From Faecalispora sporosphaeroides DSM 1294 (GTDB lineage Bacteria; Bacillota; Clostridia; Oscillospirales; Acutalibacteraceae), in NCBI GenBank assembly GCA_000383295.1, contig KB911072.1, positions 106,312-170,311 on the forward strand: a stretch of DNA of 64,000 nucleotides. Direction: 5' to 3'. Under the pieces are notes generated by a model that was not told the origin of the DNA, did not search any database, and worked only from the letters and a program-made list of their open reading frames with translations. Shown here piece by piece: positions 25,617 through 35,415 of this stretch (its first letter is position 1; every line of letters begins with the position of its first letter). The position numbers and the translations under genes were made by a program.

Positions 25617-27844
25617 CAGGCGTTCCTCCTTAATACAAGCGTTCCTCCCGGGCGGGTATCGATCAGTACATGGCCCGCATCCCCGGTGGACACCGACACA
25701 AATCCGGCGCCGCCGAGCCGGGCAAGGCTGGCCTCGGCGGTTTCCTCCGACATCGACAGCACCGTGACGAACGGCGACAGCGCTTTTTCCCCGCGCGGCA
25801 GATCGTCGGCGATCACAAAATCCGCCTGCTGCCACTGATCAGGCAGCGCGTCGGCACGGCACTCTGCGGACACGAGCAGAAACGTGACGCCATTGACCAA
25901 AATGCCCGTATAGCTTTGCAGCCCGCCGGCATATCGCTCCACCCGAACCGTGCCCCACAGCTCGGCCTGTGCCCTGGTATCAAAATAATCGATCTGCTCC
26001 GCGTTCGGCAGCTGTTTTTGCAGGAACTCATTGTCCTGCCCGTTTTTCCACAGCAGCACCCGTTTCGGTTGAAAAGACGAAATCAGCTCCGACGCAAGCA
26101 GAGCTTCCTCCTTGGTATCCCCCACCATTTGCAGATAATCGAGCTGCCGCACGCCCTGCCCGCGCAGGTAATTGCGCGCGGTGGACGACGCGAACCCGCC
26201 GCAGCCGATCACCGCGCCGCGCCCCTGGTGGGTGAGCACGACGCAGAGTCCGTCTCCCTCCTGAAGCACCGCAACCCGCGTGACCGACCGCATCGAAAGC
26301 TGGTAGGACAGCACACCGCACAGCAGCAGGATCACGCTGAGCAGTGCCGCCGACCGCCGCGCCGCATAGGACGGCGGCCGGACGATCAGAACCGCCGCAA
26401 GCAGCAGCGAGCCCGCCAGCCACAGATGCACAAAGCCGTAGGACGCGGAAACGCTCGCCCACGGAACCTGCGCAAGCAGGCGCGCACAGTCGATCATGTA
26501 ATTGGAAAGCACCCCCGTGCCAAACGCGAAGGGCATTGCCAGAAACGGCAGGCCCGCCGTATAGATTCCCGCGCCCAGCGCCGCACACACCATCAGCAGG
26601 GTGGACGGCAGAATTTGCAGCACGTTCGACACCGGCGAAATCAGCGACACCGTGCCGAACGACAGAATCAGAATGGGCAGCGTGAACACCGTGGCCGTGA
26701 CGGTGGTACACACGGCGGAATTGACGCCGTCGAGCAAGGCGCGCCCGACGGGAACCGTTTTATACAGGGCGCGCAGTCGGGTACTGAGCGGCCCGGCGCA
26801 TAAAATCATGCCGAGCGTGGCGGAAAAGGACAGCAGCAGCCCCAGATCCGCCGCGGCATAGGGGTTTGCCGTACAGATCACAAGCGCGGCGATCCCCAGC
26901 GAATTGAGGGAATCCGCCCTGCGGCGCACCACGATGCCGAACAGGTAAATCAGGCTCATGATGCCGCTGCGCAGCACCGAGGGCACAAAGCCCGTCACCG
27001 CCATAAAGCCGAGCACCCCGGCCATCGCGGCCGCGGCGCCGGCCCTGCGCGGGAACCGCAGAAGCCCGAGCAGCAGCAGAAAGAACTGCGCCATGGTCGT
27101 CATGTGCAGGCCAGAAACGGAGAGAATATGCGTGACGCCGGTCGTCTGAAAATCGGACTTCACCTGCTCGCCGATGCCGGAGGGTTCGCCCAGCAGCACC
27201 CCGGCGGAAAGCCCGGCCTGCCGCGCGGGCAGCAGGCGGTACAGCGCGCCGGTCATGCTGCGCCGTAAAGAGAGCGCCGCAAAATACGGCGGCCTGTGCC
27301 GTGCGGGAGTAATTTTGACCGGCTCGTACTCGTACAGATACGCAAACAGCGTGATGCCCTTTGAGGCGTAGTAGGACGGAGAATCGAATCCTTCCCCGCC
27401 CTTGGGTGTATAAAAATGCGCCTTGCCCTCGATGGTGTCGTAGGGCTCCACGTTCAGCGCGTTCTGGGCGGAAAGACGGATTTTTTCCACATACGGCGCG
27501 CCAGCGGCGGAAAGGCCCTGCACCCGGACGACATAATAATACCGTCCATAGGCGCTGACGGGCAGCTCGCAGACCGTACCCGTCAGCACAGCGTCGCGCC
27601 CGTTCATCTGCTGAGCGGGCAGCACCGCCGCCTGAGCATACGCGTAAAACAAGCCGAACGCCGCCGCTGCCGAGAGCAGCGCCATCTGAACGGTACGAAG
27701 GGATCGGGTTTTCCGCACACACGCCAGCACACAGAAGGCCAGTGCGCACGCGCAGCCCATGAAAAGGGCGCCCGCCGCACCTGAATACACCGCCGCCGTT
27801 TGGGCCAGCAGGTAGCTAAAGCCAATGAGTGCGAAGGGACGCAT
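25616..27844 (-). CDS. comEC: ComEC/Rec2 DNA-uptake channel protein with degenerate C-terminal domain
   Basis: 742 residues. N-terminal helices and an OB-like DUF4131 region (about 85-160) are followed by the Competence domain with THILSVSGLHM (about 230) and many helices up to about 500. The C-terminal metallo-beta-lactamase-like domain (about 525-742) lacks the usual HxHxDH metal site: the place where it should occur reads MVGDTKEEALL. The channel part looks intact, the nuclease-like part not. MRPFALIG is preferred as start because GGGAGGGGG precedes it; an in-frame ATG seven codons upstream is poorer. Coupled to holA. Confidence 0.9.
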   Translation of the reverse strand: MRPFALIGFSYLLAQTAAVYSGAAGALFMGCACALAFCVLACVRKTRSLRTVQMALLSAAAAFGLFYAYAQAAVLPAQQMNGRDAVLTGTVCELPVSAYGRYYYVVRVQGLSAAGAPYVEKIRLSAQNALNVEPYDTIEGKAHFYTPKGGEGFDSPSYYASKGITLFAYLYEYEPVKITPARHRPPYFAALSLRRSMTGALYRLLPARQAGLSAGVLLGEPSGIGEQVKSDFQTTGVTHILSVSGLHMTTMAQFFLLLLGLLRFPRRAGAAAAMAGVLGFMAVTGFVPSVLRSGIMSLIYLFGIVVRRRADSLNSLGIAALVICTANPYAAADLGLLLSFSATLGMILCAGPLSTRLRALYKTVPVGRALLDGVNSAVCTTVTATVFTLPILILSFGTVSLISPVSNVLQILPSTLLMVCAALGAGIYTAGLPFLAMPFAFGTGVLSNYMIDCARLLAQVPWASVSASYGFVHLWLAGSLLLAAVLIVRPPSYAARRSAALLSVILLLCGVLSYQLSMRSVTRVAVLQEGDGLCVVLTHQGRGAVIGCGGFASSTARNYLRGQGVRQLDYLQMVGDTKEEALLASELISSFQPKRVLLWKNGQDNEFLQKQLPNAEQIDYFDTRAQAELWGTVRVERYAGGLQSYTGILVNGVTFLLVSAECRADALPDQWQQADFVIADDLPRGEKALSPFVTVLSMSEETAEASLARLGGAGFVSVSTGDAGHVLIDTRPGGTLVLRRNA

Positions 27845-27871
27845 GAAACCCCCTCCCGATTTCATTCTTTA

Positions 27872-28414
27872 TTACTTCACAAACAGGGGAAGCGGCTCGA
27901 GGAAGATGATATCGTCGCGCTTTGCGGCGTCGCCCTCGGCCAGAACACAGGCGCGGCCAACCACGTTGCCGCCGAATTCGTGAACCAGCTTCTCAATCGC
28001 GGCGAGGGATTCGCCGGTGCTGATCACGTCGTCGACAATCAGAACGCGCTTTCCGGCAAGATCTTTATAGTCGTCCTCCGAAAGATACAGGTCCTGCACG
28101 TGATCCGTTGTGATGGATTTCACCTCGACATGGATGCAGTTGCGCATGTACGCCTTTACGCTTTTGCGCGCCACCACATAGCGGCGGCAGCCTCTGCGCG
28201 CCATTTCGTAGCACAGGGGGATTCCCTTTGTCTCCGCCGTGATGACCACATCGTGCTCGGGGCAGCGGGCCAGCAGCTCCTCCGCCGCGCGCTCGGTGAT
28301 CTCGATATCGCCGAACATCACAAAGCCGGCGATGTCGAGATGCTCGTCGATCGGGCAAATGGGGAGCTGCCTCTCGCACCCGGCAATTGTGATTTGGTAT
28401 GTTTCTGCGCTCAT
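27872..28414 (-). CDS. Adenine phosphoribosyltransferase-like PRTase
   Basis: 180 residues. The PRPP-binding motif VLIVDDVISTGES is intact, and the hood segment ETKGIPLCYEMARRG resembles Apt. The spacing fits type I phosphoribosyltransferases that convert a purine base and PRPP to a nucleotide. The sequence differs from classical Apt in the N-terminal flap, so xanthine- or regulatory-type relatives remain possible. The start MSAETYQ has AGAAAGG upstream. It lies 27 bp before comEC in the same operon. Confidence 0.8.
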   Translation of the reverse strand: MSAETYQITIAGCERQLPICPIDEHLDIAGFVMFGDIEITERAAEELLARCPEHDVVITAETKGIPLCYEMARRGCRRYVVARKSVKAYMRNCIHVEVKSITTDHVQDLYLSEDDYKDLAGKRVLIVDDVISTGESLAAIEKLVHEFGGNVVGRACVLAEGDAAKRDDIIFLEPLPLFVK

Positions 28415-28457
28415 TCTAGTTACAGACCTTTCTTCTGTTAATTTCAAGGGAAGGGCA

Positions 28458-28793
28458 TCAGCCCGGAGGCCACGCCATAAACCGGCCGCCCAGCAGATGA
28501 AAATGCAGGTGCTGCACGGTTTGGCCGCCGTCGTTGCCGCAGTTGTTGACCAGGCGGAAGCCGCCCTCTAACCCAAGCTGCTTTGCAAGCTGCGGGGCCT
28601 TTTCAAAAACATAGGCGATGATTCCGCTGTTCTCCTCCGTGATCTCCCACGTGGAGGAAATATGCTGCTTCGGGATAATGAGAACATGCACCGGGGCCTG
28701 AGGATCCAGGTCGTGGAACACGAGGATTTTATCGTCCTCATACACTTTTTTGCTGGGAATTTCGCCATTTGCGATTTTGCAGAACACACAATC
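28458..28793 (-). CDS. HIT-family (Hint-like) nucleotide hydrolase, downstream-start reading
   Basis: About 112 residues. The protein begins DCVFCKIANGEIPSKKVYEDD, typical of bacterial Hint proteins with a CxxC pair, and ends with the histidine triad HLHFHLLGG (His residues at the catalytic triad). It hydrolyses nucleoside phosphoramidates or adenylates. The start is most likely GTG at 28794-28796, 8 nt after AGGAGG, immediately before the coordinates given; the first sense codon is therefore Asp at 28793. It sits between alaS and the apt-like gene on the same strand. Confidence 0.85.
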   Translation of the reverse strand, partial: DCVFCKIANGEIPSKKVYEDDKILVFHDLDPQAPVHVLIIPKQHISSTWEITEENSGIIAYVFEKAPQLAKQLGLEGGFRLVNNCGNDGGQTVQHLHFHLLGGRFMAWPPG

Positions 28794-29036
28794 CACCGAA
28801 AATTCCTCCTAACATTAAAACCTATGCGATCTTATTTTGAATTAGCCGTTGATTTTGCCGTCTTTGAAAAACGTGAAAAGCGCGGGCCGCCCGAAAACGC
28901 AGGGCTGTGGGCGAGGAAAGAAACGCGCCTGCTGATATCATACTGGCCCTTGCGGCTTACTGTTACCCCTGTCGGCAAACAATCGCACGGGGAGCGACGG
29001 CAAGCCCATGCTGCGCCCGCTTTTTGGCGACCGTGC

Positions 29037-31667
29037 TTATTTGAGCATTGCGGCGATGAGTTCATCCGCCGCGGAGAGCGCTTCTTCCAGCTTTGCGGGA
29101 TCCTTCGCGCCGGCCATCGCCAGGTCGGGCTTGCCGCCGCCGTTGCCGCCGGCCAGCTTTGCCACCTGGCCGACCAGCTTGCCCGCGTGTACGCCGAGCT
29201 TCTGCGCTTCGGTTCCCGCCGTCGCGGCGATGGTTGCCTTGCCGTCGGTCACGCCTGCCAGAATCGCGACGACATCCGCCTGCCGGCTCTTGATCTGGTC
29301 GCACATGGCGCGAAGTGCATCCGCGCCCGTGCCGGGCAACACCGCAGTCATCACGCGAACGCCGCCCACCGGCCGAGCGTTTGCCAGCATGCCGCTGATG
29401 CGGACGGACGCAAGCTTTCCGGTCAGGCTTTCGATCTCGCGATCCTTTTCCTTGAGCTCAGCCGCGACCTGCTTTGCACGCTGCACCAGCTCGGACACAT
29501 TGTTCACCTTGAGCGCCGCGGCAGTCTCCTGCATCCGCTCGGCCTGGCGGGAGAGCAGCGCCAGAACGCCGGTTCCGGTAACGCCCTCAATCCGGCGGAC
29601 ACCCGCCGCAACGGAGCTTTCGGAAACTATGCGGAACAGACCGAGCTTTGCGGTATTGTCGATATGCGTGCCGCCGCACAGCTCACGGGAGAAGTCCCCG
29701 GCGCTGACCACGCGGACAACATCGCCGTACTTTTCGCCGAACAGCGCCATTGCGCCGAGCTTCTTTGCTTCCTCGATCGGCATTTCGCGGCACTCCACAG
29801 AAATCCCCTCAAGGATCGCCTGATTGACCAGCGCTTCGGTCTGCTGCAGCTCCTCCGGCGTCATCGCGGAGAAATGCGTAAAGTCAAAGCGCACATGTTC
29901 ATCATTGACGAGCTGACCAGCCTGCTCCACGTGGGCGCCCAGCACACGGCGCAGCGCCGCCTGCAGCAGGTGGGCCGCCGTATGATTGCGCATGATCGCC
30001 GCGCGGCGCTCGCCGTCCACCTTCGCGGTGACGGTATCGCCCTCCGAAATGCGCCCGGCGGTGATTTTGCCGCGGTGCAGGAAAATGCCGCTGGGGTTCT
30101 TTGTGGTGTCGGTCACCGTGAATTCGGTATCCTGTGCGGTGATCGTGCCGGTGTCGCCCACCTGCCCGCCGCTTTCGGCGTAGAATGGGCTCCGGCTCAG
30201 CACCAGAGTGGCCTCGTCACCCACCTCGGCAGAATCCACGCGCTCGCCGTTTTTGATCACGGCCAGCACCTCGGCCTCGCTCTGCATTGTTTCATAGCCC
30301 ACAAACGCGGTGGCGGGCAGCTCTTCCGTGCCGTTCGCGCCGCCTGCCCAGGCGTCCGCGCCCGCGTTCTTGCGGGCCGCGCGGGCGCGCTGCTTCTGCT
30401 CGGCCATCAAGCGGCGGAAGGTCTCCTCGTCCACGGTCATGCCCTGCTCCGCGACGATTTCCTTCGTCAGATCGAGCGGGAAACCGTAGGTGTCGTTCAG
30501 ACGGAACGCATCCTCGCCGGAGAACACCTTTCCTTCCATCCCCTGCATCAGGTGATTCAAAAGCTGCAGGCCCTGATCAATCGTGCGGGCAAAGCTCTCT
30601 TCCTCCACGTGAATCAGCTTCACGATCATGTCTCGCTTTTCCGCCAGCTCGGGATAAGCGCCCTTGTTTTCGGCAATCACGGTCTCCGCCACTTCAAACA
30701 GGAACGGGCGGTTGATGCCGATCAGCTTGCCGTGGCGCGCCGCGCGGCGCAGCAGGCGGCGCAGCACATAGCCGCGGCCCTCGTTGGAGGGCATCACACC
30801 GTCGCCGATCATAAAGGTGGTGCTGCGAATGTGGTCGGTGATCACGCGCAGGGAAATATCTTTTTTATCGTCGTCGCCGTACTGAATGCCCGCAATGCGG
30901 CCGACATGCTTCATAATATTCTGTACGGTGTCCACCAGGAAGAGGTTGTCTACCCCCTGCATGATGCAGGCCAGGCGCTCAAGGCCCATGCCGGTATCGA
31001 TATTCGGGTGGTCGAGCGGGGTGTAGGTACCCTTTCCGTCGCTGTCAAACTGAGTGAACACCAGGTTCCAGAACTCCACATAGCGGTCGCAGTCGCAGCC
31101 GGGGCCGCAGGTAGGCGAACCGCAGCCGTACTGCTCGCCGCGGTCAAAATGCAGCTCGGAGCAAGGGCCGCAGGGGCCGGAGCCGTGCTCCCAGAAGTTA
31201 TCCTCCTTGCCGAGGCGCACAATGCGGTCGGGAGAAACGCCGACCTCTTTCGTCCAGATCTCGAATGCCTCGTCGTCGTCCTGATAAATCGTGACCCATA
31301 CGCGATCCGCGGGCAGGGCCATCACCTTGGTACAAAACTCCCATGCCCAGGCCGTGGCCTCGTGTTTAAAATAATCGCCGAACGAGAAATTGCCGAGCAT
31401 CTCAAAATAGGTGCCGTGGCGCGCGGTGATGCCGACGCGCTCAATATCCGGCGTGCGGATGCACTTCTGGCAGGTGGTCACGCGTTTTCTGGGGGGCGTT
31501 ACCTCGCCCGTAAAATACTTTTTCATGGGCGCCATGCCGGAGTTGATGAGCAAAAGACTGTTGTCTCCGTTCGGCACCAGAGAAAAGCTCTTCAGGCGCA
31601 AATGTCCTTTCGATTCAAAAAAAGACAGATACTTTTCACGAATCTCGTTCAATCCTGTCCACTGCAT
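29037..31667 (-). CDS. alaS: Alanyl-tRNA synthetase
   Basis: 876 residues. The class II catalytic core begins MQWTGLNEIREKYLSFFESKGH with HGTYFEMLGNFSFGDYF and GPCGPCSELHFD. The editing domain has HTAAHLL (HxxxH) and CGGTH with its Cys and His zinc ligands. The C-Ala/DHHA1 domain ends with GGNGGGKPDLAMAGAKDP. A Cys-rich insert (CGSPTCGPGCDCDRY) sits in the core. The start has AGGAGA upstream. A T-box leader and a consensus promoter lie directly upstream, so transcription is expected to rise when tRNA-Ala is uncharged. First gene of the housekeeping operon; 240 bp without a gene separate it from the HIT gene. Confidence 0.97.
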   Translation of the reverse strand: MQWTGLNEIREKYLSFFESKGHLRLKSFSLVPNGDNSLLLINSGMAPMKKYFTGEVTPPRKRVTTCQKCIRTPDIERVGITARHGTYFEMLGNFSFGDYFKHEATAWAWEFCTKVMALPADRVWVTIYQDDDEAFEIWTKEVGVSPDRIVRLGKEDNFWEHGSGPCGPCSELHFDRGEQYGCGSPTCGPGCDCDRYVEFWNLVFTQFDSDGKGTYTPLDHPNIDTGMGLERLACIMQGVDNLFLVDTVQNIMKHVGRIAGIQYGDDDKKDISLRVITDHIRSTTFMIGDGVMPSNEGRGYVLRRLLRRAARHGKLIGINRPFLFEVAETVIAENKGAYPELAEKRDMIVKLIHVEEESFARTIDQGLQLLNHLMQGMEGKVFSGEDAFRLNDTYGFPLDLTKEIVAEQGMTVDEETFRRLMAEQKQRARAARKNAGADAWAGGANGTEELPATAFVGYETMQSEAEVLAVIKNGERVDSAEVGDEATLVLSRSPFYAESGGQVGDTGTITAQDTEFTVTDTTKNPSGIFLHRGKITAGRISEGDTVTAKVDGERRAAIMRNHTAAHLLQAALRRVLGAHVEQAGQLVNDEHVRFDFTHFSAMTPEELQQTEALVNQAILEGISVECREMPIEEAKKLGAMALFGEKYGDVVRVVSAGDFSRELCGGTHIDNTAKLGLFRIVSESSVAAGVRRIEGVTGTGVLALLSRQAERMQETAAALKVNNVSELVQRAKQVAAELKEKDREIESLTGKLASVRISGMLANARPVGGVRVMTAVLPGTGADALRAMCDQIKSRQADVVAILAGVTDGKATIAATAGTEAQKLGVHAGKLVGQVAKLAGGNGGGKPDLAMAGAKDPAKLEEALSAADELIAAMLK

Positions 31668-31827
31668 GATTCTTAACTCTCCTGTCTGATCGTAATTCCA
31701 CTTGAAAAAGCCTTTCGTTCTTTCCCTGCCCAAGGCGGCGGAAGATGCCCCCTGTTTACAGAAAGAAAATCACTTTTTCAGTGAATTGATTGCAATTGGA
31801 ATGGGCGCGCGGCAAACCGTGAAAACA

Positions 31828-32088
31828 CAAAAAAACAGACCTTCACCGCCCGAAATGGGACGGAGAAAGCCCGTGGTACCACCCAAATTGCGCAAACCGC
31901 GCCACTCAAGCCCCTTAACGCGGGGAACGTCCGGATTCTTCACCCGGCGGCTGCGGGAGGGGCCTGCCGCCCGCCGCTCGCAAGGGTCTTTCAGCCTAAC
32001 CGGCTGTGCCGGCGGAACCCTCTCTCTGCTGCGAAACACGAAAACAGCTTCTTTCCCATATACGCCTTTTTTCTATCAAAATCGTTTT
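31828..32088 (-). promoter_or_regulatory. T-box riboswitch leader of alaS
   Basis: On the minus strand: AGAGAG near 32023, GGCTGAAAG, a stem III region ending CGCGTTAAGG, GAGTGG, and antiterminator core TTTGGGTGGTACCACGGG. A terminator stem (GGGCTTTCTCCGTCCC with GGGCGGTGAAGGTCT) and TTTTTTT follow at 31829-31875. An alanine specifier is expected from the downstream gene, but I could not place it with certainty. Confidence 0.9.
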
Positions 32089-32089
32089 T

Positions 32090-32119
32090 ATTATACTCCC
32101 GAATTCCGGCGGTTGTCAA
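32090..32119 (-). promoter_or_regulatory. Promoter of the alaS T-box leader
   Basis: TTGACA (32114-32119), 18 bp, TATAAT (32090-32095) on the minus strand; the -35 overlaps the end of the upstream PBP gene. Confidence 0.85.
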
Positions 32120-33714
32120 TTGGTTTTTGAGATCAGAGCGTTCGCAATTTCCTGAAAGACCGGGGCTCCGTCGCTGGCGCCCTGCGCGTTCTCCGAGAGC
32201 ACCACAATGCTGTAGCGCGGGCTCTCGAGCGGGAAGAATCCCGTGTACCAGCCCTGCACGATCTCTTTGCTGCCTTCAAACTGCCCGGTCTGGGCTGTTC
32301 CCGTTTTCACCCCGGCTCCGCCGAGCACCGGCTTGCCCTTTTTCGCCGTGCCGTCCTCCACGGCCACGCCCATAAACTGCCGCAGCCGCGCCGCCGTATC
32401 CTGCGACATCACCCGCACGGCTTCCGGCTGCTTTGCCGCCTCCACATACCGCAGATTTTCATCCACCAGCCCCTGTACAAGGCCGGGCGGCGTATACAGC
32501 CCGCCCGAGGCTACCGCGTTCATCAGCCCGGCAATCTGCACCGGCGTTGCGGTTAAAACGCCCTGCCCAAACGAAAAATTCGCCAGCGCGCGCGGCACCA
32601 GGAGCTCGTCTTTCTCCGGCAGGCTCCCCGCCGCAGAGGCATAGCCCGGCGCCAGGGTCAGGCTCTGGCCAAAGCCGAGCGACTTTGCCATACTGAGAAA
32701 GGTCTCGTTCGGCACCTGCTGCATCAGCCTGACAAAATAGGTATTGCACGACTGCGCGATCGCGCCCTGCATATCCAGCGTGCCGTGCGCCTTTCCGTTA
32801 TAGCAGTGGAACACGCCCCCGCTCACCTCGATTCCTCCGGTGCAGGTAAAGGTGGTGCCCGGCGAAACGCCGCTTTCGAGTGCCGCCGCCGCAGAGACAA
32901 CCTTAAACACCGAGCCGACGCTGTAGGCGGAAATCGCGCGGTTCAAAAGCGGGGAATCCGGATTCTTCAGCGCCGACTGCAGATCATTCGGCGAAAAATC
33001 CGGCAGGCTGACCATTGCGCGAATTTTCCCGCTCGGCACCTCCGTAACGACGACGGCGCCCTTTTTCAGGTGTTTTTTCGCCGAACGCTCCGCCAGCGCC
33101 TGAATTTCGGCATCCAGCGTGAGCACGACGCCCTTTTTGTTTTTGCTGGAGGTATCGATCACCTGTTTGTTTTCTCCCGGCAGAATCCGGTTAATCGCAT
33201 CCACTCGGTAGTTGACCGCGACCTCGCCCGGATCGCTGGACAAAAATTCCTGATACGCCTTCTCCATCCCGGCCACGCCCGTGCCGCTTCCATCCAGATA
33301 GCCGATCACATTGGCGGCGATCTGTCCGCTCGCACCATAGCGGCGGTTGGTTTCAAAGGTGTCGATCCCCTCCGCTGAAACGGGCTTGGGCAGACCCAGC
33401 AGAAACGGCTTTCCCTTCGTCAGAAGCGTATAGACCTCTTCCATCCGCGCGCGGGGAAGAACCGCCTCCAGCGCGGAGGCCGATTCCGGCGTGGGGTTGA
33501 CCACAGCCGTATACCCCTTCTCCACTCCCGTCAGCGGATTGAGTTTTGTATCGTAAATGGTGCCGCGGCCCGAAGAAACCGTCAGCCAGTAGCTGCTCTG
33601 CCGGTCGGCGGTTTCGGCAAGCTGACTGCCCGTGGCAATGCGATACAGGTTCATCAGCAGCAGAAACATGCAGAGCATAAAAACAGAAAAAAACGCTGCA
33701 ACGCGCTTGCTCAT
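32116..33714 (-). CDS. Class B penicillin-binding protein (transpeptidase)
   Basis: 532 residues. A single N-terminal membrane anchor (about 5-27) is followed by a dimerisation/pedestal region with SGRGTIYDTKLNPLT, typical of PBP2/SpoVD relatives. The transpeptidase domain carries SVFK (SxxK), SCN (SxN) and KTGTAQ, all intact. No PASTA domain follows. It cross-links peptidoglycan outside the membrane. The start MSKRVAAF follows GGGAGGG. The short pedestal suggests a specialised enzyme (elongation or sporulation) rather than the main division PBP; which one cannot be settled here. Confidence 0.88.
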   Translation of the reverse strand: MSKRVAAFFSVFMLCMFLLLMNLYRIATGSQLAETADRQSSYWLTVSSGRGTIYDTKLNPLTGVEKGYTAVVNPTPESASALEAVLPRARMEEVYTLLTKGKPFLLGLPKPVSAEGIDTFETNRRYGASGQIAANVIGYLDGSGTGVAGMEKAYQEFLSSDPGEVAVNYRVDAINRILPGENKQVIDTSSKNKKGVVLTLDAEIQALAERSAKKHLKKGAVVVTEVPSGKIRAMVSLPDFSPNDLQSALKNPDSPLLNRAISAYSVGSVFKVVSAAAALESGVSPGTTFTCTGGIEVSGGVFHCYNGKAHGTLDMQGAIAQSCNTYFVRLMQQVPNETFLSMAKSLGFGQSLTLAPGYASAAGSLPEKDELLVPRALANFSFGQGVLTATPVQIAGLMNAVASGGLYTPPGLVQGLVDENLRYVEAAKQPEAVRVMSQDTAARLRQFMGVAVEDGTAKKGKPVLGGAGVKTGTAQTGQFEGSKEIVQGWYTGFFPLESPRYSIVVLSENAQGASDGAPVFQEIANALISKTN

Positions 33715-34154
33715 TCCAAATCCCTCCCGTTTCTTTAGCATATCCAGAAGCAGGAAGCTTTAATCAGCGCAAAGCGGCACCAAACACACGTGGACGGCCC
33801 CAAAAAATCCTTTTTTCAGGCTCGCGCATTTCATTTGCCGCGGACGGAAACCGGGAGCCGACCCCCTCTATTTTCCAGCGCGGAAAAACATCCAAAGTTG
33901 CGGAAAATAGAAAATGAAATTTATTTCCGTTTTAAGCCTTTCCGTGTCATTTATTGCTTTACATCAGGAAAGGATTGATATATATTCTATAGTAAAAAGA
34001 AGCTGAACGGCAGTTTCAGAACCCCGCGTCTAGCGTGCAGCCCCCACCCTGCACGCTGGTGAGAATCCCGGGCCGAGCGGAAAAGCACCGCCGGTTTTCG
34101 GAACACCGGCGCAGACCCAGCCAACGCCTTCAGGATTCGGAGGAGGGAAACAAG
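33715..34154. other. Intergenic region: upstream of the PBP and 5' leader of the PAS-GGDEF gene
   Basis: After the promoter at 33958-33986 the plus-strand leader of about 160 nt holds two hairpins: AGCGTGCAG/CTGCACGCT (34032-34056 area) and a CCGGTTTTCGGAACACCGG stem. I see no c-di-GMP-I or -II riboswitch core. The rest holds no gene. Confidence 0.4.
33958..33986 (+). promoter_or_regulatory. Promoter of the PAS-GGDEF gene
   Basis: TTTACA (33958-33963), 17 bp, TATATT (33981-33986). Confidence 0.6.
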
Positions 34155-35069
34155 ATGGAATTTCAAATGAGCGACGAGCATTACCGGCTCGTTTTTGAAA
34201 ACAGCGAGGATGCAATTTTGATTACAAGCCCAAAGGGCAAAATCTACCGGGCCAATCCGGCGGCCTGCCGCCTGTTCCTGAGAACGGAGGAAGAACTGTG
34301 CCATGCGGGCCGGGCCGGGATCACCGACCTGGGCGACCCCAAGCTGGCGCTCGCGATTCAGGAGCGCGAAAGGCGGGGAAAGGCCCGGAAAGAGCTGACC
34401 TTTATTAAGGGAGACGGCAGCAAATTCGTTGCCGACTACACCTCCGCGCTTTTTCAGGACAAGGACGGCGTGCGGCTCGCCGTGCTCTCCATCCGCGACA
34501 TGACGATCTATAAGCAAAACGAGGCCAACCTGCGCAGAAGCCAGGAGGAAAACGAATTTCTGGCAATGCATGATTTTTTGACCGGAGCGCTCAACCGCAG
34601 AAGCTTTGTGGAGCTGCTGGCCGCCGAAATGAACAGGGCCCGGTGGGAAAGCCTGCCGCTGACCCTTGTGATTGCGGATATCGACTATTTTAAAAACATC
34701 AACGACACCTACGGCCACATCGGCGGCGATGTGGTACTCAAGCGGTTCACGGAGTGCCTTTCCTCAAATCTGCGCCCGCACGACTTTCTGGGGCGGTTCG
34801 GCGGGGATGAATTCGTCATCTGCCTGCCCAATACGGATCTCGAGACGGCGCTGGCGCATTTGGAGCATCTTCGCCGGCAGGTGGAGATGCTGGAGGTTTA
34901 CCACAACTCGCAGCGAATCGAGCTGACCGCAAGCCTTGGAGCGGCGATGTACTACAAGGAATTCGGGGTGGATACGGACGCCTACCTGGGCAGGGCAGAC
35001 GATTTTCTGTACCGGGCCAAGCTGGATCGAAACTGCGTGCGCAGCGAAATTTCAGAGAGGATTGAGTAA
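34155..35069 (+). CDS. PAS-GGDEF diguanylate cyclase
   Basis: 304 residues, soluble. The PAS domain (about 5-125) begins YRLVFENSEDAILITSPKGKIYRANPAA and may bind a small ligand or cofactor. The GGDEF domain (about 140-300) has DFLTGALNRRSF, DIDYFKNINDTYGH and intact GGDEF near 217. An RxxD inhibitory site (RPHD) lies five residues before the GGDEF region, so it should make c-di-GMP under product inhibition. The start MEFQMSDE lies 8-9 nt after GGAGGAGGG; the open frame reaches further upstream without a ribosome site. Single gene with its own promoter. Confidence 0.9.
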   Translation: MEFQMSDEHYRLVFENSEDAILITSPKGKIYRANPAACRLFLRTEEELCHAGRAGITDLGDPKLALAIQERERRGKARKELTFIKGDGSKFVADYTSALFQDKDGVRLAVLSIRDMTIYKQNEANLRRSQEENEFLAMHDFLTGALNRRSFVELLAAEMNRARWESLPLTLVIADIDYFKNINDTYGHIGGDVVLKRFTECLSSNLRPHDFLGRFGGDEFVICLPNTDLETALAHLEHLRRQVEMLEVYHNSQRIELTASLGAAMYYKEFGVDTDAYLGRADDFLYRAKLDRNCVRSEISERIE

Positions 35070-35366
35070 TCCGGCTCTCAAATGCCGGTGCGAAAACACC
35101 GCTTTCGCACGGCTGCGGTTGATCAAAGCCACGCGTTCAACGCGGTTTGCATAAACTTTAAAAGGGTGCAGTACCGGCGCACGTCTCGGGGTGTATCAAA
35201 AAGGGCTTTGATTGCATCACCTGCCCCGTGGCTGCGAAAGCAATTGCAATCGGCAAAACCTGCGCTGAGTGAGCACAAAAGAACGGTCGCTTTGATCAAT
35301 GCCGAAGGCGAAAGCATTTTGATTCTCACCGGCAGAGCAGGTGGTGTTCTCGCTAAAGCGGCAAAA
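35070..35366. other. Intergenic region with no gene recognised
   Basis: It contains a GTGCGAAA/TTTCGCAC hairpin at about 35088-35112 without a T-run, possibly the 3' end of the PAS-GGDEF mRNA. No coding signal with a ribosome site. Confidence 0.35.
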
Positions 35367-35397
35367 CAAAAGGCCATCCCTCACGGGACGGCCTTTT
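35367..35397 (-). terminator. Terminator of the cold-shock gene
   Basis: AAAAGGCC-TCCC paired with GGGA-GGCCTTTT around loop TCAC; T-runs on the minus strand, and usable in both directions. Confidence 0.8.
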
Positions 35398-35415
35398 CGT
35401 TCAATTCAGAAAAAA

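Noticed and set aside
28662..31676. A 1004-codon open frame antisense to alaS
   Set aside because: It mirrors alaS codon structure in GC-rich DNA, has no ribosome site and gives an Ala/His/Arg-rich product without known domains.
33990..34154. Possible c-di-GMP riboswitch before the PAS-GGDEF gene
   Set aside because: Hairpins are present, but none of the conserved c-di-GMP-I or -II core sequences is.
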